Below are positions 45,316 through 54,249 of a DNA stretch of 64,000 bases, in pieces. The stretch lies in contig NZ_VFIL01000005.1 in assembly GCF_007858285.1 (NCBI RefSeq), positions 186,001 to 250,000 of the forward strand, in the 5' to 3' direction. The number at the start of each line of letters is the position of its first letter. Within the stretch, counting starts at the first letter, position 1. The notes beneath the pieces are model-generated. The model was not told the DNA's origin, did not search any database, and saw only the letters and a list, made by a program, of their open reading frames with translations. The position numbers were made by a program, and so were the translations under genes. Origin of the DNA: Pseudomonas brenneri. Its GTDB lineage: Bacteria > Pseudomonadota > Gammaproteobacteria > Pseudomonadales > Pseudomonadaceae.

Positions 45316-46680
45316 TCAGGCGTCAGCCGCTGGCACCTGCCGGCCAGGCACCACCACGGCAGGATCCTTGGGTGCCCAGCTTTTCAGGCGCTCCAAGCTC
45401 TCGCGGTAGGAGCGCAGGCCGGCCATCAAAATCACCACCGCCAGCACCAGGGAGATGCCAGTAACCACGGCCAACGAGTAACCCAGCGCCGAATCACTGC
45501 CAAACACGTAATCCGTGCCCAAGGCTACGGCGGTCGGGCCGATACCCAGGCCGATCAGGGTCACGGCAAACTGATAGAGCGCCGATGCCTGCCCGCGCAT
45601 CGGGCTGGGCACGACTTCCTGGACCGCCAGGGGGCCAACACCGAACGGCATGCTCACGGTAAACACGTGAAACGCCATCAGCACCAAGGCCAGGTTCTTG
45701 TCGTCAACCAAGTAGCCCAGGTTCGACGGCAAAGTCAGCACTGCGGCAAGGATCGCGATGCGCAGGGGGGCGTCCCGATGACCGCGCTTGACCAGCCAGT
45801 CACACAGGCGTCCACCCAGCAGCAGGCCAAGGGAGCCGCAGATCGCCAGCATGCTGCCGTAAATCACCCCGACTTGCGGCACGCTCATATCGAACGAACG
45901 CACAAAGAAAGTCGGGATCCAGGCACTGCTGCCGTAGGCCGTGAAGGTCAGGCAGGCAAACCCGAGGTTGTGGCAGAGCATGGTCCGACGGTTTTTACGC
46001 AGGTAGTCGACAAACTCCGAGAACGGCAATTGCAGCCCCGCACCGACCCCTTGGCGCACCGGCTCGCGCAGCAACAGCAGGCACAATGAGAAGACCACGC
46101 CAATGGCGCCAAGAATCAAAAACACCATCTGCCACGGGCGCACGATGCCAATCAGCGGCAACGTCATATCGCCCTGGCTGGTTGCGAAATGCACCGCGAC
46201 GCCGCCGAGCAACAGCGCCACGCCCGACCCCAGATAAATCGCCGTCGAGTACACGCTGAAGGCCGTGCCGCGACGCTCAGGGGTGAAGCTGTCGGAAATC
46301 ATCGAGTAGGCACAAGGCGCCAACGATGCCTCGCCCGCCGCCACACCGATGCGGCAAAAGAGAAACTGCCAGTAACCCTTGGCCATCCCGCACGCGGCGG
46401 TCATGCCACTCCACACCAAAATCCCGCACATCAGCAGATTGCGCCGGCTCTTGCTGTCGGCAATCCGCCCCAGGGGAATGCCACAGAAGGTATAGAAGAT
46501 CGCAAACGACAGGCCCATCAGCAGGCTCATCTGGGTGTCGCTGATGTCCATGTCTTGACGAATGGGCCCCACCAGCAGGTTGAGAATCTGCCGGTCCACG
46601 AACGATAAAACGTAGGCCAGCATCAGCACACTGACGGTGAACCAGGCGCGTACACGTGATGGATAAAGTGTGTTCTTCAT
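45316..46680 (-). CDS. MFS transporter, spinster/AAHS-like organic acid importer
   Basis: The 454-aa product has twelve hydrophobic helices. LSFVDRQILNLLVGPIRQDMDISDTQMSLLMGLSFAIFYTF in the first two helices is diagnostic of the spinster-like MFS group, and GIPLGRIADSKSRRNLL is the loop 2-3 motif. Members in catabolic clusters take up aromatic or alicyclic acids. It is the second gene after oprD (57 bp apart) and ends at a strong terminator, so it probably forms an uptake operon with the porin. Confidence 0.85.
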   Translation of the reverse strand: MKNTLYPSRVRAWFTVSVLMLAYVLSFVDRQILNLLVGPIRQDMDISDTQMSLLMGLSFAIFYTFCGIPLGRIADSKSRRNLLMCGILVWSGMTAACGMAKGYWQFLFCRIGVAAGEASLAPCAYSMISDSFTPERRGTAFSVYSTAIYLGSGVALLLGGVAVHFATSQGDMTLPLIGIVRPWQMVFLILGAIGVVFSLCLLLLREPVRQGVGAGLQLPFSEFVDYLRKNRRTMLCHNLGFACLTFTAYGSSAWIPTFFVRSFDMSVPQVGVIYGSMLAICGSLGLLLGGRLCDWLVKRGHRDAPLRIAILAAVLTLPSNLGYLVDDKNLALVLMAFHVFTVSMPFGVGPLAVQEVVPSPMRGQASALYQFAVTLIGLGIGPTAVALGTDYVFGSDSALGYSLAVVTGISLVLAVVILMAGLRSYRESLERLKSWAPKDPAVVVPGRQVPAADA

Positions 46681-46737
46681 AGCCGCTACGACCTCATTGT
46701 TGTTATGGACCCGCCCGGAAGGCTGTCATCGACTCGA

Positions 46738-48003
46738 CTACAGGAGTGGCAAGGTGTAACTGACGATCAGGCGGTTATCGTCCAGGTCACTGCCAAAGTG
46801 ATTCATGCGCAGGGACGAGTTACGCCACTTAACCCCCAGGTTTTTCAACGTGCCGCTCTGGAATACGTAGGCGATATCGGTATCGCGCTCCCATTCCGAA
46901 CCGGTCGGCTTGCCAGCACCCAGCTCAATCCCGCTGCCATAGAGGTAGCGGGTCATGAAGGTCAGGCCCGGGATACCGATAGCGGTGAAGTTGAAGTCGT
47001 AGCGGGCCTGCCAGGACTGCTCGTCCCGATTGGCAAAGTCGTTATTGGAAACAAAGTTGGGCAGGAAGGCATCGGCGCCATGGATATAGGCGTAGCCGGT
47101 GTCGCCACTCATTTTCTGATAGGCCAGGCCAAAGGCATGACCGCCCAGGGTGTAGGTGAGCATCGCCGCCAGGGCCGTGTTGTCGATATTGCTGTTGCCC
47201 TGGTTAGTCGACCTTGCGTAGCGCACGTCACTCTTGAGCGACTGCCCTTCGCCCAGTGGCAATAGATGCAACAGGCTGAAATTGTGCTGGCGATAAAAAC
47301 TGTCGAGCTCACCGTAGAAGTAATTGCCGCTTAACTGGTTGCTCCACTTGTAACCGACACCGGCAAAGTTGAACTCATCGGTGGTCGCGCCCTTGGTCAC
47401 ACGAATGCCCTTGGCGTTGGCCACTGACGGCGTCAGGTCTTCCCGGTTGGTCGAATCGCGCTGGGTCACCTGGCGGATCTGGCCCGCATCGACGGTCACA
47501 TTGGCGAACTCCTGGGAATTCAAATGCACCCCCTCGAACGTTTGCGGCAACAAACGCGTGTCATTGAATTGCACCACCGGCAAACGCGGATGCAGCGTAC
47601 CGATCCTGAGCAGGCTCTTGGACGCCCGCACCTTGGCAGTCAGGCCAAGGGCGCCACTTTCATCGACTGAACGGCCATCTCGTTGACGAGGCAACAAACC
47701 GGAACCGGCGCGATCATGGCTGGAGTCGAGCTTCAAACCGGCCAAACCGATCGCATCCAGCCCAAAGCCGACAGAGCCTGCAGTGAACCCTGATGCGTAG
47801 CGCAGCAAAAAGCCCTGGGCCCACTCTTCCTGCTTGGATTGAGTGGTGCTGGCCTGGCTGTAGTCGCGATTGATGTAGAAATTGCGCAGCTCGACGCTGG
47901 CCTTGCTGTCCTCGAAAAAACCAGCCTGCGCCGATGCTGACAGGCCAATTTGCCCAATGGAAAACAGCAGACACGTGGCAATAACGCGGGAATGGCGCTC
48001 CAT
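46738..48003 (-). CDS. OprD-family outer membrane porin
   Basis: The 421-aa product has a signal peptide (CLLFSIGQIGLSASAQA, cleavage before GFFEDSKAS) and the OprD start SKASVELRNFYINRDY; the sequence then alternates as in an 18-strand barrel and ends in the aromatic-hydrophobic terminus YTLPLL. OprD/Occ channels admit specific carboxylates (OccK) or basic amino acids (OccD); its place in this cluster points to an organic acid. An IclR-type palindrome lies about 90 bp upstream of the start. Confidence 0.92.
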   Translation of the reverse strand: MERHSRVIATCLLFSIGQIGLSASAQAGFFEDSKASVELRNFYINRDYSQASTTQSKQEEWAQGFLLRYASGFTAGSVGFGLDAIGLAGLKLDSSHDRAGSGLLPRQRDGRSVDESGALGLTAKVRASKSLLRIGTLHPRLPVVQFNDTRLLPQTFEGVHLNSQEFANVTVDAGQIRQVTQRDSTNREDLTPSVANAKGIRVTKGATTDEFNFAGVGYKWSNQLSGNYFYGELDSFYRQHNFSLLHLLPLGEGQSLKSDVRYARSTNQGNSNIDNTALAAMLTYTLGGHAFGLAYQKMSGDTGYAYIHGADAFLPNFVSNNDFANRDEQSWQARYDFNFTAIGIPGLTFMTRYLYGSGIELGAGKPTGSEWERDTDIAYVFQSGTLKNLGVKWRNSSLRMNHFGSDLDDNRLIVSYTLPLL

Positions 48004-48355
48004 GATGCAGCCCTATTTTTGTTGTTATGTGTGAAGCTCCTGCGGCGCCTTGCCAGGGGCAAAGGCGCGCTACAGCTTTTATAATCCAATAAGTTTCGCT
48101 GTGCGAAATCGTATTTTGAATTAACGACAAAATATAAGCATTTCGCGAAATTTAAGTAAAGTGCTGCCAGGAAAACAAAATCGCTTAATGGGTAAGTGAT
48201 TGTTTTATATTTATTATTTTTAATAAAAGCCTGGTCGTCATTTGATCGAGCATTTCGCCAGGCAAAACACCCACCGCAAATCATCAGAACACGGCAGCCA
48301 AACCTGGAAAGAAGGCTTTAGAAGATGGCGGCTGCTGCCGACGTCTTTCTAAGCG
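48004..48355. other. oprD upstream region and low-G+C stretch without genes
   Basis: The first part holds the porin's promoter region and IclR-type palindromes at 48093-48109 and 48140-48151. From about 48110 to 48230 the sequence becomes unusually A+T-rich for this chromosome (runs of T and A around 48200). No plausible coding sequence was found; the A+T-rich part marks the edge of the tRNA-Ser accessory region. Confidence 0.6.
48093..48109. promoter_or_regulatory. IclR-type palindrome upstream of oprD
   Basis: GTTTCGC and GCGAAAT are separated by TGT; the inner TTTCGC/GCGAAA is a perfect inverted repeat like those before the other cluster operons. A clear third half-site is missing here, but a second palindrome, ATTTCGCGAAAT, lies at 48140-48151. 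Confidence 0.6.
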
Positions 48356-48520
48356 TCAAGTGGAGATCGTGCTTTGATTGATGGTCAGGTTTCGACGTTG
48401 GATGATGTCGGTGCCCCAAACTTTGTTGGGTTCTACGACATCGAACGGGCGTTTCAGCAGGCTGGGTAAGGTGACCGCTGGCTTACCGCTGTACATTTCA
48501 GGGCGTCGTCGATACCCAGC
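48356..48520 (-). pseudogene. IS3-family transposase (OrfB) fragment
   Basis: On the minus strand the frame AGYRRRPEM (from about 48520) continues into YSGKPAVTLPSLLKRP and FDVVEPNKVWGTDI, a stretch diagnostic of IS3-family OrfB just before the first catalytic Asp (the D of TDI). The reading then leaves homology and stops at 48356. Only ~45 residues of a ~280-aa integrase remain and no terminal inverted repeats are visible, so it is a dead remnant. Confidence 0.8.
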
Positions 48521-48647
48521 AGACAGGCAACCCGCTCCTGAACCTCTTTAGTATCTGATGCGGCCACTCGATCATGGCATAATGATATCTATGGCGACTT
48601 GGAGTCGCCTGAAACCTGATAAAGCCCAGACCGATAAAGGACTTACG

Positions 48648-49097
48648 ATGCACTCTCGCATTAAGATGTTTGTAGGTAGTATTGGCTTCGCTTTCCTCAC
48701 CGGCTGCGCATCCGTGCCAATGGGCGCCCCTGATGCGGACGCCAAGCTCAAGACCTTCTCAGCCCCCCCACAGGACCAAGCCGGACTGTACATTTATCGG
48801 GATAGCTTCGCAGGACAGGGCTTGAAGAAGACTGTGACTGTGGATGGCAAGGCGATTGGAGAGACAGCTAACCGCGTTTACTTCTACCGACTTGTAAACG
48901 CTGGTAGCCATACGATTGGTACAGAATCAGAGTTCAGCGATAACCTGATCAACCTAGTCGCTGTAGGTGGAAAGAACTACTACATACGTCAGTCAATAAA
49001 GATGGGGGTGTTCGTAGGTGGTGCCAGCCTCACTGTCGTCCCTGAAGCTGTAGGTCAAGCACACCTGCAAAAATGCGAGCTGGCAGCTTCGCAGTAA
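48648..49097 (+). CDS. DUF2846-type lipoprotein
   Basis: The 149-aa product has a lipoprotein signal peptide ending in the lipobox LTGC (Cys at about residue 20), followed by a beta-rich domain: GLYIYRDSFAGQGLKKTVTVDGKAIGETANRVYFYRLV.. and GKNYYIRQSIKMGVFVGGASLTVV, in line with the DUF2846 family of envelope lipoproteins with no known role. The residue after the lipid Cys is Ala, which favours outer-membrane sorting. Codon use is less G+C-rich than in neighbours. It lies between an IS3 fragment and an integrase fragment. Confidence 0.82.
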   Translation: MHSRIKMFVGSIGFAFLTGCASVPMGAPDADAKLKTFSAPPQDQAGLYIYRDSFAGQGLKKTVTVDGKAIGETANRVYFYRLVNAGSHTIGTESEFSDNLINLVAVGGKNYYIRQSIKMGVFVGGASLTVVPEAVGQAHLQKCELAASQ

Positions 49098-49204
49098 CGT
49101 CGCGAGATAATCCTGTGGGCACATTCGCAGAGCTCACAGGACGCCTTACCTCTGATTCACAGCCTGTATAGCTGATGCTTTCAAACTATGTCCCCATTGA
49201 ATAG
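49098..49204. other. Non-coding gap with hairpin after the lipoprotein gene
   Basis: TCCTGTGGGC near 49110 can pair with GCTCACAGGA near 49134, a possible weak terminator for the lipoprotein gene. Nothing else is recognisable before the integrase fragment; the following gap 49328-49428 also holds no gene. Confidence 0.4.
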
Positions 49205-49327
49205 GTCGCCAGACAACTTGGCCATGACGATACGACGATGGTGAGAAAGCACTATGGACGGTGGCCCCCCAATGATACGAGGATCATGGCGGGGATCATG
49301 TCGAACATGTTGGGATTTCGAAACTAG
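49205..49327 (+). pseudogene. C-terminal fragment of a tyrosine recombinase (phage-type integrase)
   Basis: The frame after a stop at 49202-49204 reads VARQLGHDDTTMVRKHYGRW and then PPNDTRIMAGIMSNMLG before a stop at 49325. LGH and the spaced KHY carry the conserved His and the catalytic Tyr of the integrase C-terminal box. Only 40 codons remain. Its position about 1 kb from the 3' end of tRNA-Ser supports loss of an integrated element. Confidence 0.8.
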
Positions 49328-49428
49328 ACTTCGCCGTGCAGTCACAATCTCTCTAATTCGTCATTTTATGAGAGCAACGACCCTGTTTCTTTACATGACG
49401 ATACGCCCCCATTCCCAAAGAGTATTTC

Positions 49429-50151
49429 ATGTCTCGCAACTTTGTTTCAGAAGCAGATGCTGCGATTGCGCTGGACCTTGCGCTACGCGTAGAAAGCGGT
49501 CACTTACGACGCGTTGCTGCATTCAATCTCCTAACGACTACGTACCAGTTCGCACCACACACCGCCAACGCTTACTTGAATTGCTACCCACACCTACGTC
49601 GCGGTACACCTTGGAAAGCAACGGTATCTGTGAACGCTGTCCGAGTGATGCTCGAAACTATCGCTACTGGTGGAGCAAATGATTTGCTCACTGCCCTTCA
49701 GTCCGTAAAAGGTCACTTGGAATACTTTGCTGGTCGTGGCAAAACACTTATCGCTCTACAAGCCCTACTCCAAGAGTTCCAGTTGCAGCTCGCACATACG
49801 GCTCAAGTTCTTCAGTCCGAACTTGATCTTGAGAGTCGAGTACGTGCATCGTCTTTGGATGATCCCGCACTTCGACGCCAGCGGTTGGCGCTCGCCACAA
49901 AAAAACCAAAACGTTCCGTACGTATCGTCCACGACTACTATCGCAACGCTGACGTCGTCGTAGAGGTTCTTGACCGAGCTCAAGGTGTTTGTGAAGACTG
50001 CGGTGAGCCAGCGCCCTTTCACCGGCGATCAAATGGCACCGCATACCTTGAGGTGCATCATTTAATTCGCTTGGCAGATAACGGCGATGACTCGGTAGAG
50101 AACGCAATTGCCCTCTGTCCGAACTGTCACAGGCGCATGCATTTTGGATGA
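49429..50151 (+). CDS. HNH endonuclease with a long unrecognised N-terminal region
   Basis: The 240-aa product ends in a complete HNH domain of the McrA-like type: CEDCGEPAPF (about 188-197), YLEVHHLIRLADNGDDSVENAIALCP in parts (HH at about 209-210, Asn in the N position) and CPNCHRRMH at the end, giving two zinc-binding CxxC pairs. The first ~150 residues are helical, without a known domain (AAFNLLTTTYQFAPHTANAY, LLTALQSVKGHLEYFAGRGK). Restriction of modified or foreign DNA is a possibility. It is isolated in the tRNA-Ser accessory segment and has lower G+C than the flanks. Confidence 0.8.
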   Translation: MSRNFVSEADAAIALDLALRVESGHLRRVAAFNLLTTTYQFAPHTANAYLNCYPHLRRGTPWKATVSVNAVRVMLETIATGGANDLLTALQSVKGHLEYFAGRGKTLIALQALLQEFQLQLAHTAQVLQSELDLESRVRASSLDDPALRRQRLALATKKPKRSVRIVHDYYRNADVVVEVLDRAQGVCEDCGEPAPFHRRSNGTAYLEVHHLIRLADNGDDSVENAIALCPNCHRRMHFG

Positions 50152-50247
50152 TCAGAACGTTGAGAGCGAACAGGTGTTTGATCGAAGTGCAGGGAGTATT
50201 TAATCGGCGCTTGCCCTAAAAATGCCCTAACTTGAACGCCAGAAACG

Positions 50248-50290
50248 AAAAAGCCCCCGTAATCAATAACAATTACGGGGGCTTTGTCTT
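50248..50290 (-). terminator. Terminator downstream of tRNA-Ser
   Basis: AAGCCCCCGTAAT and ATTACGGGGGCTT pair perfectly around an eight-base loop; on the minus strand it ends in a T run, placed 10 bp after the tRNA 3' end. It may also stop + strand transcription. Confidence 0.9.
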
Positions 50291-50299
50291 GTTCAATAA

Positions 50300-50389
50300 T
50301 GGCGGAGAGATAGGGATTCGAACCCTAGGTACCGGTGAAGGTACAACGGATTTCGAATCCGTCCCATTCGGCCACTCTGGCATCTCTCC
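50300..50389 (-). tRNA. tRNA-Ser (anticodon CGA)
   Basis: The 90-nt minus-strand sequence begins GGAGAGATGCCAGAGTGGCC and ends GATTTCGAACCC-type T arm (read GGTTCGAATCCC) followed by TATCTCTCC and an encoded GCCA end. The acceptor stem GGAGAGA pairs with TCTCTCC; the anticodon arm ACGGA-TTCGAAA-TCCGT has CGA in the loop, reading UCG. The long variable arm is typical of class II serine tRNAs. Its 3' end faces the accessory segment with the integrase fragment. Confidence 0.96.
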
Positions 50390-50472
50390 AACGGCGCGCA
50401 TCATAACAGCCTGTTTCGTGGAAGCAAAGCGCCGAAGCAATTTTTTTCCGTGCTATCAGATGCTTGCGTCGA

Positions 50473-51186
50473 TTACAGCGGTACGCCGAGACGGTTGGCG
50501 ACTTCTTCGTAGGCTTCGATAACGTCACCAAGGCCCTGGCGGAAGCGGTCTTTGTCCATCTTCTTGCGGGTGTCTTTGTCCCACAGTCGGCAGCCGTCCG
50601 GGCTGAATTCGTCGCCCAGGACGATGGAGCCGTCGTGGAATACGCCGAATTCCAGTTTGAAGTCCACCAGCAGCAGGCCGGCGTCGTCGAACAGTTTGCT
50701 CAGGACGTCGTTGACCTTGAGCGACAGTTCTTTCATGCGCGCCAGTTGCTCAGCGGTGCCCCAGCCGAATGCCACGACGTGGGATTCGTTGATGAACGGG
50801 TCGCCCTTGGCGTCGTCCTTGAGGAACAGTTCGAACGTGTAAGGGTTGAGCTTGAGGCCCTCTTCCACGCCCAGGCGCTTGACCAGGCTGCCGGCGGCGT
50901 AGTTACGCACGACGCACTCGACCGGGATCATGTCGAGTTTTTTCACCAGGCATTCGTTGTCGCCCAGCAGTTTGTCGAATTGGGTCGGGATGCCGGCCGC
51001 TTCGAGTTTCTGCATGATGAAGGCGTTGAACTTGTTGTTCACCATGCCCTTGCGGTCGAGCTGTTCGATGCGCTTGCCGTCGAACGCCGAGGTGTCGTTG
51101 CGAAACAGCAGGATCAAGCGGTTGGCGTCGTCGGTCTTGTACACCGACTTGGCTTTGCCGCGGTAGAGTTCTTCACGTTTTTCCAT
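50473..51186 (-). CDS. purC: Phosphoribosylaminoimidazole-succinocarboxamide synthase (SAICAR synthetase)
   Basis: The 237-aa product has the family motifs [13 protein letters not shown] near the N-terminus, [39 protein letters not shown] (about 90-110) and [11 protein letters not shown] with [15 protein letters not shown] (about 170-200). It ligates aspartate to CAIR with ATP in purine biosynthesis. The ATG at 51186 is used; longer starts enter non-homologous sequence. It follows the MBL gene by 28 bp within a conserved dapA-bamC-MBL-purC transcription unit. Confidence 0.96.
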   Translation of the reverse strand: MEKREELYRGKAKSVYKTDDANRLILLFRNDTSAFDGKRIEQLDRKGMVNNKFNAFIMQKLEAAGIPTQFDKLLGDNECLVKKLDMIPVECVVRNYAAGSLVKRLGVEEGLKLNPYTFELFLKDDAKGDPFINESHVVAFGWGTAEQLARMKELSLKVNDVLSKLFDDAGLLLVDFKLEFGVFHDGSIVLGDEFSPDGCRLWDKDTRKKMDKDRFRQGLGDVIEAYEEVANRLGVPL

Positions 51187-51214
51187 GATGGGCTCCGCTT
51201 GGTAAGTAGGTGGG

Positions 51215-51973
51215 CTAGGCGATATGTCGCCAGTCGAGCCCTGAATCTTGATCGGCCAGTTGCAGCCAGTCCGGGTCGCACCCGAGGGTGTCGACAAAAC
51301 ATTGCCGGGCAAGCTGCGGCAGGTTGTTCTTGCTGCTCAGGTGGGCCAGGACCAGGTGTTGCAGGTCTTGCCAGCCCAACTCATACACCAGGTACGCCGC
51401 CTGGTGGTTGTTCAAATGTCCCAGTTCGCCACCGACCCGCTGCTTGAGAAAGTACGGGTAGTGACCGCGCGCCAGCAGGTCACGGCAATGGTTGGACTCG
51501 ATCATCAACGCATCGAGGTCACGATAGCCTTCCAGCACCTTGGCACAGTAGGAACCCAGGTCGGTAAGCAGGCCAAAACGGCGCTCGCCATCACTGAATA
51601 CATATTGCGTGGGCTCGTGGGCATCATGCGCCACAGCAATCACGTCGATGCTCAAGGCTCCGATCTGCAGTTGCTCGCCACCGGCCAGGAAACCTGCGGG
51701 TTCAATGGGTTTGCGCATCCCGCGCAAGGTGCCGCGACTCAGGTACACCGGAAGATTGTAGCGCCGAGACAGCAAACCCACGCCATGCACGTGGTCGGCA
51801 TGTTCGTGGGTCACTAGAATCGCGCTCAGCTGCGCGGGGTGAACCCCCAGGCGCAGCAGGCGTCGCTCGGTTTCCCGCAGGGAGAAACCACAATCCACCA
51901 GGACGTACGTATCGTCATGGGCTACAAGCGTGCCGTTCCCTTGGCTACCGCTGCCGAGAACAGCAAAACGCAT
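51215..51973 (-). CDS. MBL-fold hydrolase, YycJ/WalJ-like
   Basis: The 252-aa product starts [20 protein letters not shown], typical of the YycJ group, and has the complete metal motif [10 protein letters not shown] (about 55-64), a further His in VAHDAHEPT and Asp in LLTDLGSY, and a C-terminal His in HLSSKNN region. YycJ proteins are exonuclease-like MBL hydrolases with roles in DNA repair in Firmicutes; the role in Pseudomonas is not established. It is four bases after bamC and 28 before purC. Confidence 0.88.
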   Translation of the reverse strand: MRFAVLGSGSQGNGTLVAHDDTYVLVDCGFSLRETERRLLRLGVHPAQLSAILVTHEHADHVHGVGLLSRRYNLPVYLSRGTLRGMRKPIEPAGFLAGGEQLQIGALSIDVIAVAHDAHEPTQYVFSDGERRFGLLTDLGSYCAKVLEGYRDLDALMIESNHCRDLLARGHYPYFLKQRVGGELGHLNNHQAAYLVYELGWQDLQHLVLAHLSSKNNLPQLARQCFVDTLGCDPDWLQLADQDSGLDWRHIA

Positions 51974-51977
51974 CGGA

Positions 51978-53093
51978 TCAGCCCAGGTTGTCCTGAATCA
52001 CGCCCAACACTTTGCGCGCCGTTTCTGCTGGTGCCACGGTGTTGATGTTTTTCTCGACGGTGACTTGCACGTTGTCGCCGACCTTGCTCAAGCGTACTTG
52101 ATAGCGCTCGGCGCGGGTCTCGATCTCTTCCTTGGTCGGCTCGCTGCCGAACAACTTGCTGAAGAAACCACGCTCGTCGTCTTTCTTCTCGGCCTTTTCA
52201 GCCACGTTGATGTAGTACAGGCCCAGGCTGCGGTTGATGTCTTCGACACGCCATGGCCCTTGCTCCAGGGCACGACCGACGCTGGCCCAGGCACGGTCCA
52301 GGTCTTCACCCAGGTTGAGCACAACGTTGCCGCTGCCGTCTTCGGTGAGGCTGACACGGCTAGGGGTGTCGTAGTCACGGGCGGCGAGCAGGGAAACGGA
52401 ACCACCCTTCTCGGAGATGCGGCTCATGCTGGCAAGCATCTCGTCGACCAGCGCAGCATCAACACCGCTGTTGACCGAGCGATTGGTGAACTCGACGTTG
52501 GCGGTGCTGCCGGCAGGACGCTCGGCGCTGACCACGTAGACTTCACTGGTATTGCGCTGCACGCCTGGCTCGATGCGCACACGGATGCGGCTTTCGCTAC
52601 CGGCGGCGACACCACCGGACTGCAAGCGCTTGGCCATGTTGGCCGACAATTCGTTCGGCTGCTGCCACGCAGTGGTGAACTCACCGGTCTGCGGACGTTG
52701 CTCGTCAATACGGAAGCCATTGTCCTGGAAAAACTGCACCGCCACCGGCCAGACTTCGGCTGGTGGGCGCTGGGCCATGATCCAGCGTGAATCGCCGCTT
52801 TTCTGCAGGCTGTAGTCGCTGGCATCGGCCAGGGCCGAAATCGGCTGTGGACGCGGCACTTCGTACTCGCCCTTGACGGTGTCGTCGGCCACGTTGCGCG
52901 GGATCGGCAGCAACGGGTCAAGGCGCTTGGCGACGTTGACGTCCGGCGGTAATTGCATCGGTGCGGTTTGTTGTGCTTCCAGGTAATCGCTGCCGCGGTC
53001 ACGGAAGTAGCCTTCCGGGCCCCAGATCCAACCGCAGCCACTGGTGCTGGAGATAATCAAGGCAAGTGCGGAAAGTCCGGCCAATCGCTTCAT
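51978..53093 (-). CDS. bamC: Outer membrane assembly lipoprotein BamC
   Basis: The 371-aa product has a lipoprotein signal ending in SGC (Cys20), an extended N-terminal segment with [21 protein letters not shown] that in BamC runs along BamD, and two helix-grip domains (about 95-220 and 245-365). It is the BamC (NlpB) component of the beta-barrel assembly complex at the inner face of the outer membrane. It directly follows dapA (17 bp), the classical nlpB-dapA neighbourhood. Confidence 0.93.
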   Translation of the reverse strand: MKRLAGLSALALIISSTSGCGWIWGPEGYFRDRGSDYLEAQQTAPMQLPPDVNVAKRLDPLLPIPRNVADDTVKGEYEVPRPQPISALADASDYSLQKSGDSRWIMAQRPPAEVWPVAVQFFQDNGFRIDEQRPQTGEFTTAWQQPNELSANMAKRLQSGGVAAGSESRIRVRIEPGVQRNTSEVYVVSAERPAGSTANVEFTNRSVNSGVDAALVDEMLASMSRISEKGGSVSLLAARDYDTPSRVSLTEDGSGNVVLNLGEDLDRAWASVGRALEQGPWRVEDINRSLGLYYINVAEKAEKKDDERGFFSKLFGSEPTKEEIETRAERYQVRLSKVGDNVQVTVEKNINTVAPAETARKVLGVIQDNLG

Positions 53094-53110
53094 GCGTAAT
53101 GCTTCCTCAA

Positions 53111-53989
53111 TTAAACCAGGACGCCGGACTGGCGCAGGGCCTGTCGCAGCGGTTCGTGACAGGCTGGGCTGAGCTGGGTGAGCGGCAGACGGATACCGTC
53201 CGGCATCAGGCCCATTTCATGCAGCGCCCATTTCACGGGAATAGGGTTGGATTCGATAAACAGGGTCTTGTTGAGCGGCATCAGCTTCTCGTGAATCGCG
53301 CGAGCGGTCACGGCGTCACCGGCGATGGCGGCGGCGCACAGCTCGCTCATGGCACGCGGGGCCACGTTGGCGGTCACCGAGATATTGCCCTTGCCACCCA
53401 GCAGGATCAGCTCCACCGCCGTGGCGTCGTCGCCGGAGTACAGCAGGAAATCGCTGCTTACGCCGGCCAGGATGTCCTTGGCGCGCTGCAGGTCGCCCGT
53501 GGCTTCCTTGATACCGATGATGTTCGGCACGGTCGACAGGCGGATCACGGTCGCGGCCTGCATGTCGCACGCTGTGCGACCCGGCACGTTGTAGAGGATC
53601 TGCGGGATGTCGACGGCTTCGGCGATGGTCTTGAAGTGCTGGTACAAGCCTTCCTGGGTCGGCTTGTTGTAGTACGGCGTCACCAGCAGGCAGGCATCGG
53701 CACCGGCTTTCTTGGCGTTCTTGGTCAGCTCGATCGCTTCGCGCGTCGAGTTGGCGCCCGTACCGGCAATAACCGCGATACGCCCTGCAACGCGCTTGAC
53801 CACAAACTCGATCACCTCGATGTGTTCTTCCACATCAAGCGTGGCCGATTCACCCGTGGTGCCGACGGCCACAATGGCGTTGGTGCCTTCTTGCAGGTGA
53901 AAGTCCACCAGTTTGCCCAGGCTGTCCCAGTCGAGATTACCTTGTGCATCCATGGGTGTGACCAGTGCCACCATACTGCCCGCAATCAT
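53111..53989 (-). CDS. dapA: 4-Hydroxy-tetrahydrodipicolinate synthase
   Basis: The 292-aa TIM-barrel enzyme condenses pyruvate with aspartate semialdehyde in lysine and diaminopimelate synthesis. [10 protein letters not shown] (about 42-51), YNVPGRTA with Tyr133 and GIKEATGD with Schiff-base Lys161 are all in register with E. coli DapA. The ATG at 53989 (MIAGSM) is chosen; the upstream extension is not homologous. It heads the operon with bamC, the MBL gene and purC and is divergent from gcvR. Confidence 0.96.
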   Translation of the reverse strand: MIAGSMVALVTPMDAQGNLDWDSLGKLVDFHLQEGTNAIVAVGTTGESATLDVEEHIEVIEFVVKRVAGRIAVIAGTGANSTREAIELTKNAKKAGADACLLVTPYYNKPTQEGLYQHFKTIAEAVDIPQILYNVPGRTACDMQAATVIRLSTVPNIIGIKEATGDLQRAKDILAGVSSDFLLYSGDDATAVELILLGGKGNISVTANVAPRAMSELCAAAIAGDAVTARAIHEKLMPLNKTLFIESNPIPVKWALHEMGLMPDGIRLPLTQLSPACHEPLRQALRQSGVLV

Positions 53990-54249
53990 GCAACCGCTCC
54001 TGCCGGAAAAAGAGAGCCGTAATGGTACTGGCGCCAAGATGCTTGCACAAGCGAAGTACCCTCTGAGGATGCGTTCTGGATCAACTTAGTTGCCGGCAAT
54101 GCCATCATTGGGCCAAAGCACAGCCAACGGCCACTGAATATGCAATGAAAACGCCACGTCCTAGCCCTTGGCGGCGCTTTTCGCTACCCTTGATCCTTTG
54201 ATCGGTACCGCACGTTCGTATCGACCGCTCATCGCTTTAGGAATGCTGC

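Noticed and set aside
48558..48647. Longer start of the DUF2846 lipoprotein
   Set aside because: The added 30 residues would bury the lipoprotein signal peptide; the ATG at 48648 places the lipobox correctly.
48300..50300. Direct repeat of the tRNA-Ser 3' end as an attachment site
   Set aside because: Looked for a second copy of GATTCGAACCC-type sequence within the segment and saw none, so no att site is annotated.
54010..54249. Possible riboswitch or small RNA in the dapA-gcvR divergent region
   Set aside because: Only a weak CGCCA/TGGCG stem could be drawn; no lysine or glycine riboswitch core was recognised.
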